Assembly (NCBI RefSeq): GCF_001435095.1
Contig: NZ_AZFC01000035.1
Span: 1-64,000, forward strand
Direction: 5' to 3'
Length of the DNA stretch: 64,000 bases
Source of the DNA: Levilactobacillus spicheri DSM 15429
GTDB lineage: Bacteria > Bacillota > Bacilli > Lactobacillales > Lactobacillaceae
Every line of letters begins with the position of its first letter. Within the stretch, counting starts at the first letter, position 1. Shown here in pieces: positions 38,613-47,882 of the stretch. A model generated the notes under the pieces. It worked only from the letters and a program-made list of their open reading frames with translations, was not told where the DNA came from and made no database searches. Both the position numbers and the translations under genes were made by a program.

Positions 38613-38672
38613 TATTCTGCCTCCCTATCAAATTCTCACTGAACTACCAGCAGCTTTCGTTGCCGTCTGATA

Positions 38673-38702
38673 ATAGTCTACCAGACTATCGCAAAAAGAC
38701 AA
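38673..38702 (-). promoter_or_regulatory. trxA promoter with an overlapping inverted repeat
   Basis: Minus-strand TTGTCT (38702-38697), 16-nt spacer, TAGACT (38680-38675). The perfect repeat ATAGTCT-N3-AGACTAT (38673-38689) overlaps the -10 and could be an operator. Confidence 0.45.
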
Positions 38703-38763
38703 CAAAATTGCTTACAATTAATTAGTTAATACACATCCTACTAGTTGAAATCAGCGAAAATGG

Positions 38764-38863
38764 TCGATTACTTCCGCTCAGCTGAGCCGTGACGACCGTG
38801 GTCACGACTTCGAGCCACGTAAGAAACGCGCGTCTTGAAGCTCGACCTTGTGGTAAATCAGCT
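38764..38863 (+). repeat. Dispersed intergenic element, copy B
   Basis: About 86 of 100 bases equal copy A (32830-32929, opposite strand); nearly all differences are transitions. The end of the element touches the mutS2 stop codon. It shares an additional upstream GAAATCAG motif (from 38747) with copy C at 43443. Confidence 0.8.
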
Positions 38864-41225
38864 ACTTGAACCGCACGACGGTCGACCCATCGCCCCCCGC
38901 GTTGGCGGGAGAGAAGCCGAAGCTCTTGATCCGGTTATTGCGCTTCAGGTACTCGGTGACCCCTTTTCGCAACGCCCCGGTCCCCTTACCGTGAATGATC
39001 GTCACGGACGGGTAACCCGCGAGCAAGGCGGAGTCGATATAGCGGTCGACCTCGGCCATGGCCTCCTCGTACCGGTGACCCCGCAGGTCCAAGGTCGGCG
39101 ACATCCCACTCGACCCGGTCCGTTGAATCGACGCCCGCGGCTGCTTGCGCGACTTCGCGGGATCGGCGGCCTTTTCCAGGTCGGTGGTGGCGATTTTCAT
39201 CTTCAGGATACCCAGCTGGACCTCCCAGTGACTATCGTCGAGCTGTTGCATCAGTACCCCGGTCTGCCCATAGGACTTGACCAGGACGCTGTCGCCCTTC
39301 TTAAACGTGTGCTTGGCCTTTTCCCGCCGCAAGACCCGGTTCTTCTTCAACCCGGTATCCTGCTGAATGGCGTTCAACGCCCCCTGAGCCGCGATCAGCT
39401 CGTCTTCCTTGACCACGCTCTTACCCGCGTCGAGTTGCTTCTTGCGCAGGTCGGCGATGATCTGGTTGGCCCGTTTGCGGGACTCATCGACTAAGCGGTT
39501 GGCCTGCTGCTTGGCGTCCAGCATCAATTGGTCCTTCTGGTGCTGGTACTGGTCAAACTGCTTCTGTAGGCTGCTGTGCAACTCGGTGGCCTCCTGCAAC
39601 TCGTCGTGCAGGCTGGCCGCGTCGGCATCGGCCTGGCGCTTCTGCTCGGTCAGATCGGCAATCATGGCGTTTAAGTCCTGACTGTCCTGGTCCGTTAAGC
39701 CCCGCGCCGCTGCGACGACCGTTGCCGGCATCCCTAACCGCGCGGCAATGTCGAAGGCATTACTGCGACCGGGAATCCCGATCAACAACCGATACGTTGG
39801 TTGCAGGGTCTGCGCGTCGAACTCCATGCTGGCGTTGATGGTCTCCGGCCGGTTATACCCGTAGGCCTTCAGCTCTGGGTAGTGGGTCGAGACCATCACG
39901 TAACTCCCCAGGGTCCCAATCTGGTCCAGGATGGCGATGGCCAACGCCGCCCCTTCCTGGGGATCCGTTCCGGCGCCCAGTTCATCGATGACGATCAGGC
40001 TGTGTTCATCGGCCTGTTTCAGAATCGCCACGATATTTTCCATGTGCCCGGAGAAGGTACTCAGGCTCTGCTCGATCGACTGTTCATCCCCGATGTCGGC
40101 AAAAATGTCGTCGAACACGCCAATCACACTGTTTTCGTTGGCCGGGATAAACAACCCGGACTGTCCCATTAGTTGGACCAGGGCCAGTGTCTTCAACGTG
40201 ATGGTCTTCCCACCGGTGTTGGGCCCCGTGACCACGATGGTCTTGTAGTCCTGCCCGATGGCGATATCGTTAGCCACGACCTTCTTGGGGTCGATCAGCG
40301 GGTGCCGGGCCTGCCGCAGGTTCACCGCGTTGTCGCGGGACAACTTGGGTTCGGTGGCGTGCAGTTGGTGGGCATACCGCGCCTTGGCGTTGATAAAGTC
40401 GAGGTGGCCTAAGATCTGGGCGTTGCGCAGGATCTCGTCTTGGTACGGCGTCAACAGGGCCGTCAGTTCGGCCAAGATGCGCTGTTCCTCGTGCCGTTCA
40501 TCCATCTGCGCCTGCCGCAGGCGGTTGTTCAAGCCCACCACGGCTTGGGGTTCGATGAACAGGGTCTGCCCACTGGCACTTTGGTCGTGGACGATGCCGC
40601 CGAAGTGTTGCTTATACTCCGAGCGAACCGGTAACACGTACCGGTCGTCCCGAATCGTGACGATGGTCTCGCTCAGATACTTGGCGTCCTTGCCCCGGGT
40701 ATACTGATCCATGGTTTGGCGAATCGCCGCCGCGGTCTGGGTGATGTGTTGCCGAATCTGGCGCAATTCGGGTGAGGCGTCATCCGTCAGATGGCCGTCC
40801 CCCTCGAGTGACGTCCGTAAACGTCGGGTCACGTCGGGCAGCGTCACGAGTTCGTGCACTTCCCGGTCAAGTTGCCGCATCGTGACTTCTTTATCGGCCA
40901 ATTGGTCGAAGAACTTGACCACGGCACTGGTCGTCCACAGGACCCGACTGATCTGGGCCAATTCCAGCCCATTCAAGACGGCCTCCAGGGCCAGCCGCTT
41001 CAGGTGCGGGCGAATGTCGTCCAGTTGGGGCAACGGAATGCCGCTCTCCAACCGATAAATGTCAGCGCCGTCCTGGGTCTCGTCCAACCACCGTTGCAGT
41101 TTTTCCGGATTGGCGGTCGGTTGTAGCCGGGACAACTCGTGTTGCCCGGCTGCCGACACCAGATAGCCCCGAATGGCCTGCTTGATCCGCTCATATTCCA
41201 TGATGGACAGTGTTTTCTGGTTCAT
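38862..41225 (-). CDS. mutS2: Endonuclease MutS2
   Basis: 787 residues. The N-terminal MutS core and lever domains lead to the ATPase domain, with Walker A GPNTGGKT in VTGPNTGGKTITLKTL and Walker B LIVIDELGAGTDPQEG. A coiled-coil region (about 510-620) and a C-terminal Smr nuclease domain follow (LDLRGHRYEEAMAEVDRYID, HGKGTGALR). In Bacillus MutS2 rescues collided ribosomes; in other bacteria it limits recombination. The order zapA-cvpA-mutS2-trxA is as in related lactobacilli. ATG at 41225 with AGAAAGGAG upstream. Confidence 0.95.
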   Translation of the reverse strand: MNQKTLSIMEYERIKQAIRGYLVSAAGQHELSRLQPTANPEKLQRWLDETQDGADIYRLESGIPLPQLDDIRPHLKRLALEAVLNGLELAQISRVLWTTSAVVKFFDQLADKEVTMRQLDREVHELVTLPDVTRRLRTSLEGDGHLTDDASPELRQIRQHITQTAAAIRQTMDQYTRGKDAKYLSETIVTIRDDRYVLPVRSEYKQHFGGIVHDQSASGQTLFIEPQAVVGLNNRLRQAQMDERHEEQRILAELTALLTPYQDEILRNAQILGHLDFINAKARYAHQLHATEPKLSRDNAVNLRQARHPLIDPKKVVANDIAIGQDYKTIVVTGPNTGGKTITLKTLALVQLMGQSGLFIPANENSVIGVFDDIFADIGDEQSIEQSLSTFSGHMENIVAILKQADEHSLIVIDELGAGTDPQEGAALAIAILDQIGTLGSYVMVSTHYPELKAYGYNRPETINASMEFDAQTLQPTYRLLIGIPGRSNAFDIAARLGMPATVVAAARGLTDQDSQDLNAMIADLTEQKRQADADAASLHDELQEATELHSSLQKQFDQYQHQKDQLMLDAKQQANRLVDESRKRANQIIADLRKKQLDAGKSVVKEDELIAAQGALNAIQQDTGLKKNRVLRREKAKHTFKKGDSVLVKSYGQTGVLMQQLDDSHWEVQLGILKMKIATTDLEKAADPAKSRKQPRASIQRTGSSGMSPTLDLRGHRYEEAMAEVDRYIDSALLAGYPSVTIIHGKGTGALRKGVTEYLKRNNRIKSFGFSPANAGGDGSTVVRFK

Positions 41226-41249
41226 GCTTGCTCCTTTCTCACAGCCAAC

Positions 41250-41780
41250 CTAATGTCCGTTCAACCACCAGTGCATGACCTGCTTCGACAGGACGGGGGT
41301 CTGTTTGACCACCCACTGGGCCACGGTTGAGGACTGATAGGTCCGCTGAAAGCTCGTACTTGGTAACAAAATTAATAGGTTTAAGATTAAAAAAATAATC
41401 AGGTAGCGAATGGCCAAGTTGATCAGGCCGCCCGCCAAAGAATTAACCTGGTGAATGACTGGTAACCAGGTCACCCGGTTCAGCCCGTAAGCCACCCGGC
41501 GCACCACGAAGTAGCCCACCGTCAAGATGGCCGAAAACGCGAGCCCGTTCAGAAAAAAAGAACTGCTCTGACTGGCGGCGACGGTGCTCACCGAACTATC
41601 GAGGGACAGATTGCCCACAAATTGCCCCAGGCCACTGGCCAGCGGACGCGCACCCAAGCGGGCCACTAACCAGACCGCCAGGTAGCCGACCGTCAACAGC
41701 ACCTGGAGCACCAAGCCCCGCCGGTAGCCCCGGTGAAAGCCCAGCCAAAGGACCAGGAGAATGCCCAAACTCAGCAGCAT
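41250..41780 (-). CDS. CvpA family membrane protein
   Basis: A 176-residue protein with four to five hydrophobic helices (about 1-20, 28-48, 72-92, 115-140) and the CvpA family pattern GYRRGLVLQ near residue 19. The E. coli homologue is needed for colicin V production and purF regulation; the role in lactobacilli is unclear. It starts 2 nt after the zapA stop codon, so the genes are co-transcribed, with mutS2 24 nt behind. Confidence 0.87.
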   Translation of the reverse strand: MLLSLGILLVLWLGFHRGYRRGLVLQVLLTVGYLAVWLVARLGARPLASGLGQFVGNLSLDSSVSTVAASQSSSFFLNGLAFSAILTVGYFVVRRVAYGLNRVTWLPVIHQVNSLAGGLINLAIRYLIIFLILNLLILLPSTSFQRTYQSSTVAQWVVKQTPVLSKQVMHWWLNGH

Positions 41781-41782
41781 GC

Positions 41783-42058
41783 CTAGTGCTCCTGGTCCGT
41801 AGTTGCCGGTGAGTCCGACTCGTCATCGGTCGGCTTGGGTTGCGCCGCCGCCATTTTCAGCTGGTCCGAGATGGCGTTAAAGGCCATCAAGACGGCCGCG
41901 TCTTCCTTGCTCAACTGCGGTGAAAGTTGTTTTAATTGGGTATATTGTTGATTCAGAACCTCCGTGACCGCCTGCATGTGGGCATCCGTTGCCTGACCCA
42001 CAATCGTATAGGTCTTGCCGGCAATTACGGCCTTAAATCGGTGTGTCTGTTCCGTCAT
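41783..42058 (-). CDS. zapA: Cell division protein ZapA
   Basis: A 91-residue FtsZ-ring stabilising protein. RFKAVIAGKTYTIVGQATDA and the helical AVLMAFNAISDQL match ZapA (YshA). The C-terminus is an acidic linker. The ATG at 42058 has GGGGGAATC upstream; a frame to 42085 exists without better signals. It is the first gene of zapA-cvpA-mutS2. Confidence 0.88.
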   Translation of the reverse strand: MTEQTHRFKAVIAGKTYTIVGQATDAHMQAVTEVLNQQYTQLKQLSPQLSKEDAAVLMAFNAISDQLKMAAAQPKPTDDESDSPATTDQEH

Positions 42059-42091
42059 GTCATGATTCCCCCTATTTTTCCACAATGTCTT

Positions 42092-42100
42092 ATTTTACCA
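42092..42100 (-). promoter_or_regulatory. Extended -10 promoter of the zapA operon
   Basis: The minus strand has TG-G-TAAAAT (TAAAAT at 42097-42092), 34 nt before the zapA start. No strong -35. Confidence 0.4.
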
Positions 42101-42166
42101 TTAATCCCCCGTGGGGAGTAGTTTCCACCCCCGGTTTTGCCGGGCCACCGAAAGTTGGTCACAAAC

Positions 42167-42197
42167 AAAAAGAGCCCAGGACAGTTGTCCCAGACTC
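42167..42197 (-). terminator. Terminator of the alaS-ireB-ruvX-DUF1292 region
   Basis: On the minus strand GAGTCTGGGAC and GTCCTGGGCTC pair with two mismatches around a short loop; TTTTTG follows. It lies 13 nt behind the DUF1292 stop. Confidence 0.85.
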
Positions 42198-42209
42198 CTT
42201 CGGTAATCC

Positions 42210-42518
42210 TTACTTTTTACCCGCGTTCGGATCAACCGTACCGTCCGCTAAGAACGTGTTCAAAACGGATTCGATCATGTCCCATTCTTCGTCGGATTCG
42301 ATCAGTTGCAGATCGCCACCGGATGGGTTGGCCGGATCATCATCCTCTGGTAAAGCGTACGCTTGAATGTCGACTTCTTCGTCGTCACTCTTGCCGGATG
42401 GGTAAATCAAGATGTAAGACTTACCAAAATCGTCGGATTCAAAGGTAAATAACACATCGTACAACTCTTCGTTGCCGTTTTCATCAACTAAAGTAATTTG
42501 TTCTTGGTCTTCGTTCAT
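42210..42518 (-). CDS. DUF1292 family protein (YrzB-like)
   Basis: A 102-residue acidic protein with the DUF1292 pattern [20 protein letters not shown] and YILIYPSG, then an acidic C-terminus. Its function is unknown. It ends the conserved ireB-ruvX-DUF1292 operon. The ATG at 42518 lies 8 nt after the ruvX stop, with GAGGT before it; the longer frame from 42530 overlaps ruvX. Confidence 0.88.
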   Translation of the reverse strand: MNEDQEQITLVDENGNEELYDVLFTFESDDFGKSYILIYPSGKSDDEEVDIQAYALPEDDDPANPSGGDLQLIESDEEWDMIESVLNTFLADGTVDPNAGKK

Positions 42519-42526
42519 GGGAAACC

Positions 42527-42964
42527 TCACTTTTCTCGGGTTAACTTACCGTGCCGATCTAAATAGTTCTGCAGGATTAACCCAGCTGCTAATTTGTCAA
42601 TGACACGCTTGCGTTTCCGCCGTGACGTGTCAGCTTGTTCCACTAACATACGCTCCGCTTCAACCGTTGTCAACCGTTCATCTTCGAAGTCAACGGGTAA
42701 ATGAAACCGATCCGTCAGCATTTGACCGTATCGTTGCGAAGCGGCGACCCGGGGGCCAAGCGTATTATTCATATTCTTGGGAAGCCCGACCACGAACCCG
42801 TCAACGTCGTGCTCTTTGACCAGCTCCGCGACCCGGTCGAGTCCGAATACTTCTGCCTCTTCATCAATCGGGATAATCTCGACCCCTTGCGCCGTCCACC
42901 CGAGGGCGTCGCTGATTGCGATACCCACGGTCCGTGAACCCACGTCTAATCCCATTAACTTCAT
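42527..42964 (-). CDS. ruvX: Holliday-junction resolvase-like protein RuvX/YqgF
   Basis: 145 residues, RNase H fold. [31 protein letters not shown] and [14 protein letters not shown] are the family motifs, and the acidic catalytic residues are present. The protein is linked to Holliday junction resolution and to pre-16S rRNA 5' end processing (YqgF). It overlaps ireB by 4 nt (ATGA type). Conserved place downstream of alaS and ireB. Confidence 0.93.
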   Translation of the reverse strand: MKLMGLDVGSRTVGIAISDALGWTAQGVEIIPIDEEAEVFGLDRVAELVKEHDVDGFVVGLPKNMNNTLGPRVAASQRYGQMLTDRFHLPVDFEDERLTTVEAERMLVEQADTSRRKRKRVIDKLAAGLILQNYLDRHGKLTREK

Positions 42965-43233
42965 GATGGTTTCACCGGTCCGTTCTGATTCAAGTAGAAC
43001 CGCACGAGCTCTTCAATGATCTCGTCCCGTTCGTGCTTGCGAATTAAATTCCGCGCATCATTGATTCGCGGGATGTACGCAGGATCGCCCGATAGCAGGT
43101 ACCCGACAATCTGATTGATTGGGTTATAACCCTTTTCTTCTAGTGCTTGATAGACCGTAACCAGTGTATCGTGCACGTCCTTTGGTTGGTTAGCCCCAAA
43201 GTCAAAATACATCGTTTTGTCTAATGAACTCAC
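42961..43233 (-). CDS. ireB: IreB family regulatory phosphoprotein
   Basis: 90 residues; the core [20 protein letters not shown] and [20 protein letters not shown] is almost invariant in the family. In Enterococcus IreB is phosphorylated by the kinase IreK and modulates cephalosporin resistance. GTG at 43233 is the chosen start, since relatives begin with SSLDKTM and GGGGGTG precedes it at a slightly long distance. The open frame to 43290 is not conserved. It heads ireB-ruvX-DUF1292. Confidence 0.9.
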   Translation of the reverse strand: MSSLDKTMYFDFGANQPKDVHDTLVTVYQALEEKGYNPINQIVGYLLSGDPAYIPRINDARNLIRKHERDEIIEELVRFYLNQNGPVKPS

Positions 43234-43442
43234 TATATAACACCCCCGCACTTCCTCACTTAGTCTCAATTTTACTCGATTGACTCGCAAACTACAACGA
43301 CCGAAAGGCGATGTAATCTTTTCGTAATACGAAACGTGGTCAATTATTTAATGACTGGTAAAACCGGTGTCGGCCCGTCATCACCGACCATTTCTATCCT
43401 AACGCACCCCGAAACGGATTTCAAAAATCGCGATTGATGAAT

Positions 43443-43533
43443 GAAATCAGTGGCAGCTGCCGGTGGCTTCCGTTCAGCTGGGCCGTGACGATCGTTTTTA
43501 GAAGCGCTCACTTCTCTAAAAAATCGGCTCATT
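43443..43533 (+). repeat. Dispersed intergenic element, divergent copy C
   Basis: The 30 nt at 43466-43495 match copy A in about 28 positions, and GAAATCAG upstream is shared with copy B. The middle is replaced by another hairpin, TTTTTAGAAG with CTTCT-N-TAAAAA. The end TCGGC can pair with GCCG. Confidence 0.6.
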
Positions 43534-43553
43534 TACCAACCGCCACAGCACCT

Positions 43554-43587
43554 AAAAAGGGATTCGGAACAGACCGTCCCGAATCCC
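43554..43587 (-). terminator. Terminator of alaS
   Basis: On the minus strand GGGATTCGG-N-AC pairs with GT-N-CCGAATCCC, then TTTTT. It is 16 nt behind the alaS stop. Confidence 0.9.
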
Positions 43588-43602
43588 CATACTTGATTGA
43601 AA

Positions 43603-46242
43603 TTAAGCTTGTTCCGTTAACCAGTCGTTGGCTGCGGTCATGGCATCTGGTAAGCCCGCGGGGTTCTTCCCACCGGCTTGGGCCAGGTTCGGCCGACCGC
43701 CACCACCACCGTTGATCTTCGGTGCAATGGCCTTGATCAGGTCACCGGCCTTGACCTGCTTTTGCTTGTCCGCACTCACGGCCACGATCAGGTTCGCCTT
43801 GCCGTTGACTTCGGCCCCCAAGACCAGCACGTCGGACAACGCCTTTTCCCGCCAAGTGTCGGCTAAGGCCCGGAGTTGGTCCATCTTCGACACCTGAACG
43901 GTCCCGCTGATCAAACTGTAGTTCCCGGCTTGCGCCACGTGGTCGAAGACGGCGCCGGCCTGTTCGCCGGCCAGCTTGCCTTCCAAGGTGGCCTGCTTCT
44001 GTTGCAGTTCCTTGACCTGAGCTTGTAAGGCTTGCACCTTACCCTCAACGTCGGCAATCTGGGTGACCTTCAAGTCAGCCGCGACCGCGTTCAAGATGTT
44101 GTTGTGGTCGTTCAGGTACCGGTAAGCGGCCCCCGACGTGACGGCTTCGATCCGCCGCACACCGGCACCGACCCCGGTTTCTGAAGTGATCTTGAACAGA
44201 CCGATTTCGTTGGTGTTCTTCACGTGGTTCCCACCACAGAATTCGGTGACGAAATCGCCGGCGCTCACGACCCGCACGGTCTTCCCGTACTTTTCGCTGA
44301 ACAAGGCGATGGCGCCCATCTTCTTGGCGCTTTCGATGTCCGTGACTACCGTCGTGACCGGCAGTTCGGCAAAGATCTGCTGGTTCACAATGGCTTCGGC
44401 CTTGGCGAGGTCGGCAGGGTCGACCTGTCCAAAGTGGGTAAAGTCGAACCGCAGGTAGTCGCCTTCGACCAATGACCCCGCCTGTTGCGTGTGTTCACCG
44501 AAGACGTTCCGCAATGCCTTGTCCAACAAGTGGGTCGCCGTGTGGTTCTTCTCGACCTTGCTGTGGAAGACCTGATCGACCTTCAACTCATAGCGGGTCC
44601 CCTTCTTCAAGGGTGCCACCAGGGCGAGGGTGTGCAGGTTTTGACCGTTTGGCGCGTGTTGGACGTCCGTGACGTGGGCCACGACATGGCCTTCGAGGTC
44701 GTAGATGTCCCCCTTGTCGGCCACTTGACCACCCATTTCCGCGTAGAACGGCGTGGTGTCAAACATGGCTTCGGCGGTGCCGGCAACGGCTTCGTCCGCC
44801 AATTGGTCGTCCACGACCAATTCGGTCAGGACGCTCTTGGTCGTTAACTGCGTGTACCCGACGTACTCGCTCGGCGTCTTCACGTTGATCAGCAAGTCGT
44901 GTTGCAGCCCCATGGCCTTTTGCTTCCCCCGGGCGTTCCGGGCACGGTCCTTTTGCTTTTGCATCTCGGCCTTGAACCCGTCTTGGTCCACGGAGATGCC
45001 TTGGTCGATCGCGTATTCCTGCGTCAGTTCAACTGGGAACCCGTAGGTATCGTACAGCTTGAAGGCGTCGGGACCGGCAATTTGCTTGCCGCCCGTCTTC
45101 TTCAGGTCCGCAATCAACCCGTTCAAAAGGTCGAGCCCCCCGTTCAGCGTTTCGCCGAACCGGTCTTCTTCGGACCGAACGATCTTGGCGATGTAGTCAC
45201 TTTGCTTCAAAACATCGGGGTAGTACGACTGCATGATCTCACCCACGACCGGCACCAGCTGGTCCAGGAAGGCGCCCTGGATACCCAGCTTTTGACCGTT
45301 GACCACGGCCCGCCGAATCAGCCGCCGAATCACGTAGCCGCGGCCTTCGTTGCTTGGCAGGGCCCCGTCGCCAATGGCAAACGTGATGGCCCGGGCATGA
45401 TCGGCAATCACCTTAAAGGAAATGTCATCTTCCTTGTCGGCGCCGTAGGTCTTCCCCGCACTCAACGCCTCGGTCTTGTGAATCAGTGGCAAGAAGAGGT
45501 CGGTCTCGAAGTTGGTCTTCGCGTTTTGGAAGATCGAAACGACCCGTTCCAACCCCATCCCGGTATCAATGTTCTTCCGGGGCAACGGCTTGTAGGAGCC
45601 ATCGGGTTCATGGTTGAACTGGGAGAAGACGATGTTCCAGACTTCCAGGTACCGTTCGTTTTCCCCACCCGGGTAGTTTTCGGGATCATCGGCCGCTAAG
45701 TTGTTGAAGCTTTCGCCCCGGTCGTAGAAGATTTCGGAGTCGGGACCCGAAGGCCCTTCACCGATGTCCCAGAAGTTGTCTTCCATCGGGATGATGTGGT
45801 CGGGGGCCACCCCGGCCTTTTCCCAGAATTCCTTGGCGTCGGTATCCTTCGGGTAGACCGTCATGTACAGCTTGTCGGGATCCCAGCCGAACCAATCGGG
45901 CGACGTCAGGAGTTCCCAGGCCCAGGTGATAGCTTCCTTCTTAAAGTAATCACCCACTGAGAAGTTCCCCAGCATTTCAAACAGCGTGTGGTGCCGGGCC
46001 GTCCGACCCACGTTTTCGATATCGTTGGTCCGGATACTCTTTTGGGAACTGGTCAAGCGGGGGTTCTCGGGAACGACTTGCCCACTAAAGTACTTCTTCA
46101 TCGTAGCGACCCCGGAGTTGATCCATAACAGCGACGGATCATCCTTCGGCACCAGCGACGCACTCGGTTCAATGGTGTGGCCCTTCGACTTGAAGAAGTC
46201 GAGGTACATCTGGCGAATTTGACTACTGCTTAGCTCTTTCAT
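43603..46242 (-). CDS. alaS: Alanyl-tRNA synthetase
   Basis: 879 residues, full length. Order of parts: class II catalytic core with motif 1 around residues 35-60 ([20 protein letters not shown]), a tRNA-recognition domain, an editing domain with [12 protein letters not shown] and CGGNHV zinc ligands, and a C-Ala domain with [17 protein letters not shown]. It charges tRNA-Ala and clears Ser/Gly mischarging. ATG at 46242 follows GGAGGT; the frame from 46308 lies in the T-box. Expression is under a T-box leader. Confidence 0.97.
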   Translation of the reverse strand: MKELSSSQIRQMYLDFFKSKGHTIEPSASLVPKDDPSLLWINSGVATMKKYFSGQVVPENPRLTSSQKSIRTNDIENVGRTARHHTLFEMLGNFSVGDYFKKEAITWAWELLTSPDWFGWDPDKLYMTVYPKDTDAKEFWEKAGVAPDHIIPMEDNFWDIGEGPSGPDSEIFYDRGESFNNLAADDPENYPGGENERYLEVWNIVFSQFNHEPDGSYKPLPRKNIDTGMGLERVVSIFQNAKTNFETDLFLPLIHKTEALSAGKTYGADKEDDISFKVIADHARAITFAIGDGALPSNEGRGYVIRRLIRRAVVNGQKLGIQGAFLDQLVPVVGEIMQSYYPDVLKQSDYIAKIVRSEEDRFGETLNGGLDLLNGLIADLKKTGGKQIAGPDAFKLYDTYGFPVELTQEYAIDQGISVDQDGFKAEMQKQKDRARNARGKQKAMGLQHDLLINVKTPSEYVGYTQLTTKSVLTELVVDDQLADEAVAGTAEAMFDTTPFYAEMGGQVADKGDIYDLEGHVVAHVTDVQHAPNGQNLHTLALVAPLKKGTRYELKVDQVFHSKVEKNHTATHLLDKALRNVFGEHTQQAGSLVEGDYLRFDFTHFGQVDPADLAKAEAIVNQQIFAELPVTTVVTDIESAKKMGAIALFSEKYGKTVRVVSAGDFVTEFCGGNHVKNTNEIGLFKITSETGVGAGVRRIEAVTSGAAYRYLNDHNNILNAVAADLKVTQIADVEGKVQALQAQVKELQQKQATLEGKLAGEQAGAVFDHVAQAGNYSLISGTVQVSKMDQLRALADTWREKALSDVLVLGAEVNGKANLIVAVSADKQKQVKAGDLIKAIAPKINGGGGGRPNLAQAGGKNPAGLPDAMTAANDWLTEQA

Positions 46243-46261
46243 CTCTATTAACCTCCAAAAA

Positions 46262-46480
46262 AAGATAAAAACACCGTTGCCCGTAAAGACGCCGAAGCGC
46301 GGTACCACTTTACTTGCAACGATGTTTGATCGTTAACCTCTTAAACTCATAACGCTGAGTCGCGAAACACTCGAGGGAGCGCCAACTAAGTTCCCAATCG
46401 TTTTTCACAGCACCCAAAACGTTTCTGAAAGTGGAACCTTAGCGGTATATCCTCTAATTGATATTTAATTGTCCAGATAA
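46262..46480 (-). promoter_or_regulatory. T-box riboswitch upstream of alaS
   Basis: The T-box core AAGTGGTACCGCG lies at 46310-46298. Upstream is a long stem I region with GGTGCTGTGAAA, whose GCT is a candidate alanine specifier. The terminator pairs CATCGTTGC-N-TAAAG with CTTTAC-N-GCAACG-N-TG before a T-rich tract. Uncharged tRNA-Ala should allow read-through into alaS. Confidence 0.9.
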
Positions 46481-46481
46481 A

Positions 46482-46510
46482 ATTATAGGTTGCGGGGTAC
46501 CGCTTGTCAA
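46482..46510 (-). promoter_or_regulatory. Consensus promoter of the alaS T-box transcript
   Basis: Minus-strand TTGACA (46510-46505), 17-nt spacer, TATAAT (46487-46482), a perfect sigma-A promoter. Confidence 0.9.
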
Positions 46511-46522
46511 TCGCTAATCCGG

Positions 46523-47881
46523 TTATTGATACCGGTCCGACTCACGCTTCCGCCGCTTCCGTTCGGCCCGAGCCGCCGCGCGTTGTTCGATCCGGCGCTC
46601 CTGGTCCTTCTTGGCATGAATGGCCTGCTTGATCTGGTGTTTGTACCCTGGCTTAATCTTCTTCTTTTTCTTCTTGACCATTCCGATCAGGGTCGGGTCC
46701 AGGTGTTGCGTGGACTTCCTCCGCTTGGTCCGCCGGTTACGGTCGTAAGAGTCGACGATTTCACCGTCACTGATCCGCTTGGGTTGGAAATGAATGCCCA
46801 GGGCTTCAATCTCGGCGACCTTCTTTTCTTCGCCCGGTGAGTACAGGGTGATCGCCGTTCCCGGCATCCCCTGCCGACCGGTCCGGCCGACCCGGTGAAT
46901 GAAGAAGTCCAGGTCCTCCGGAATATCGTCGTTGATGACGTGGGAGACCCCTTCGATGTCGATTCCCCGGGAAGCTAGGTCGGTCGCCACCACGTACTGG
47001 AACTGCAGGTTCTTGACTTCGCGCATAACCCGCTTACGTTCCCGCGGCTTGATGCCCCCGTGAATCATGGCCACCTTCAAGCCTTGGGATTGGAGGTAGT
47101 GGTGCAGTTCTTCGACCCGCGTCTTGGTGTTGGCAAAGATCAGGACCAGGTAGGGTTCGCCCATGGTGATCAGCTGGTAGATCAGCCGGTTACGGTCCTG
47201 TCCCTTGGTCGAGATCAACCAGTTATCGATGGTGTCACTGATAATGGCACTCGCCGGAATCTCCTCGATGACGGGGTGGTTCAGATATTTCCGTAAGAAT
47301 GGATTTAATTTTTGTGGAATCGTCGCCGAAAAGACCATCATCTGCAGGTTTTTAGGCATCCGGCTGGCAATCTTGTCGACCTGGTCCAGGAACCCGAGGT
47401 CTAACGTCATGTCCGCTTCGTCCACGACGAACTGCCGGGCCGTATGCACGTCCAACGCCTGGGACTGGATCAGGTCCATGACCCGCCCGGGCGTCCCGAT
47501 GACCAACTGTGGTTGGTTACGTTCCAGCTTCGTCATCTGCCGTTTCTTGTCGGTCCCCCCGACGTAGTTTCCGATGCGAATCTCGAACGGCGCCTCCGCG
47601 GCCAATTGTTCGGCGGCGGTGTGAATCTGGTAGGCCAGTTCCCGGCTCGGTGTCGTGATGACGGCCTGAACCTGGTTCTCGTCGGTCAGCTGGTTAAAGA
47701 TCGGCAGGAGGAACGTGTGGGTCTTCCCACTCCCGGTTTGGGATTGCCCCACCACGTCCTTGCCGGATGCGATGATGGGGATCAATTTTTCTTGGACGGC
47801 CGTCGGGTGGTAAAACCCAATTTTTTTCAAAGCCTGCATCAAAAAGTCTTGCAGGTGAAACTGTGTGAAATCTGCGGTCAT
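46523..47881 (-). CDS. DEAD-box RNA helicase (CshB type)
   Basis: 452 residues with a full set of helicase motifs: Q motif near FYHPTAVQEKLIP, motif I GQSQTGSGKT, Ia TTPSRELAYQ, Ib GTPGRVMD, II VDEADM (variant of DEAD), III FSATIP, V ATDLASRGID and VI HRVGRTGRQG. The C-terminus is long and very basic (KKKKKKIKPGYKHQ), for RNA binding. It resembles the CshB cold-shock helicase. Starts 1 nt after nrnA; the ribosome-binding site AAAGGAG is in the nrnA end. Confidence 0.92.
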   Translation of the reverse strand: MTADFTQFHLQDFLMQALKKIGFYHPTAVQEKLIPIIASGKDVVGQSQTGSGKTHTFLLPIFNQLTDENQVQAVITTPSRELAYQIHTAAEQLAAEAPFEIRIGNYVGGTDKKRQMTKLERNQPQLVIGTPGRVMDLIQSQALDVHTARQFVVDEADMTLDLGFLDQVDKIASRMPKNLQMMVFSATIPQKLNPFLRKYLNHPVIEEIPASAIISDTIDNWLISTKGQDRNRLIYQLITMGEPYLVLIFANTKTRVEELHHYLQSQGLKVAMIHGGIKPRERKRVMREVKNLQFQYVVATDLASRGIDIEGVSHVINDDIPEDLDFFIHRVGRTGRQGMPGTAITLYSPGEEKKVAEIEALGIHFQPKRISDGEIVDSYDRNRRTKRRKSTQHLDPTLIGMVKKKKKKIKPGYKHQIKQAIHAKKDQERRIEQRAAARAERKRRKRESDRYQ

Positions 47882-47882
47882 T

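Larger units (their letters stand above)
43234..43602. other. Intergenic region between alaS and ireB
   Basis: It holds the alaS terminator (43554-43587) and a third, divergent member of the dispersed element (43443-43533). The remaining ~200 nt, where the ireB promoter must lie, are AT-richer. The short frame 43344-43532 overlaps the repeat and is not considered a gene. Confidence 0.45.

Noticed and set aside
41226..42085. Loss of polX between cvpA and mutS2
   Set aside because: polX lies here in Bacillus, but lactobacilli often have zapA-cvpA-mutS2 directly, so this is normal for the group.
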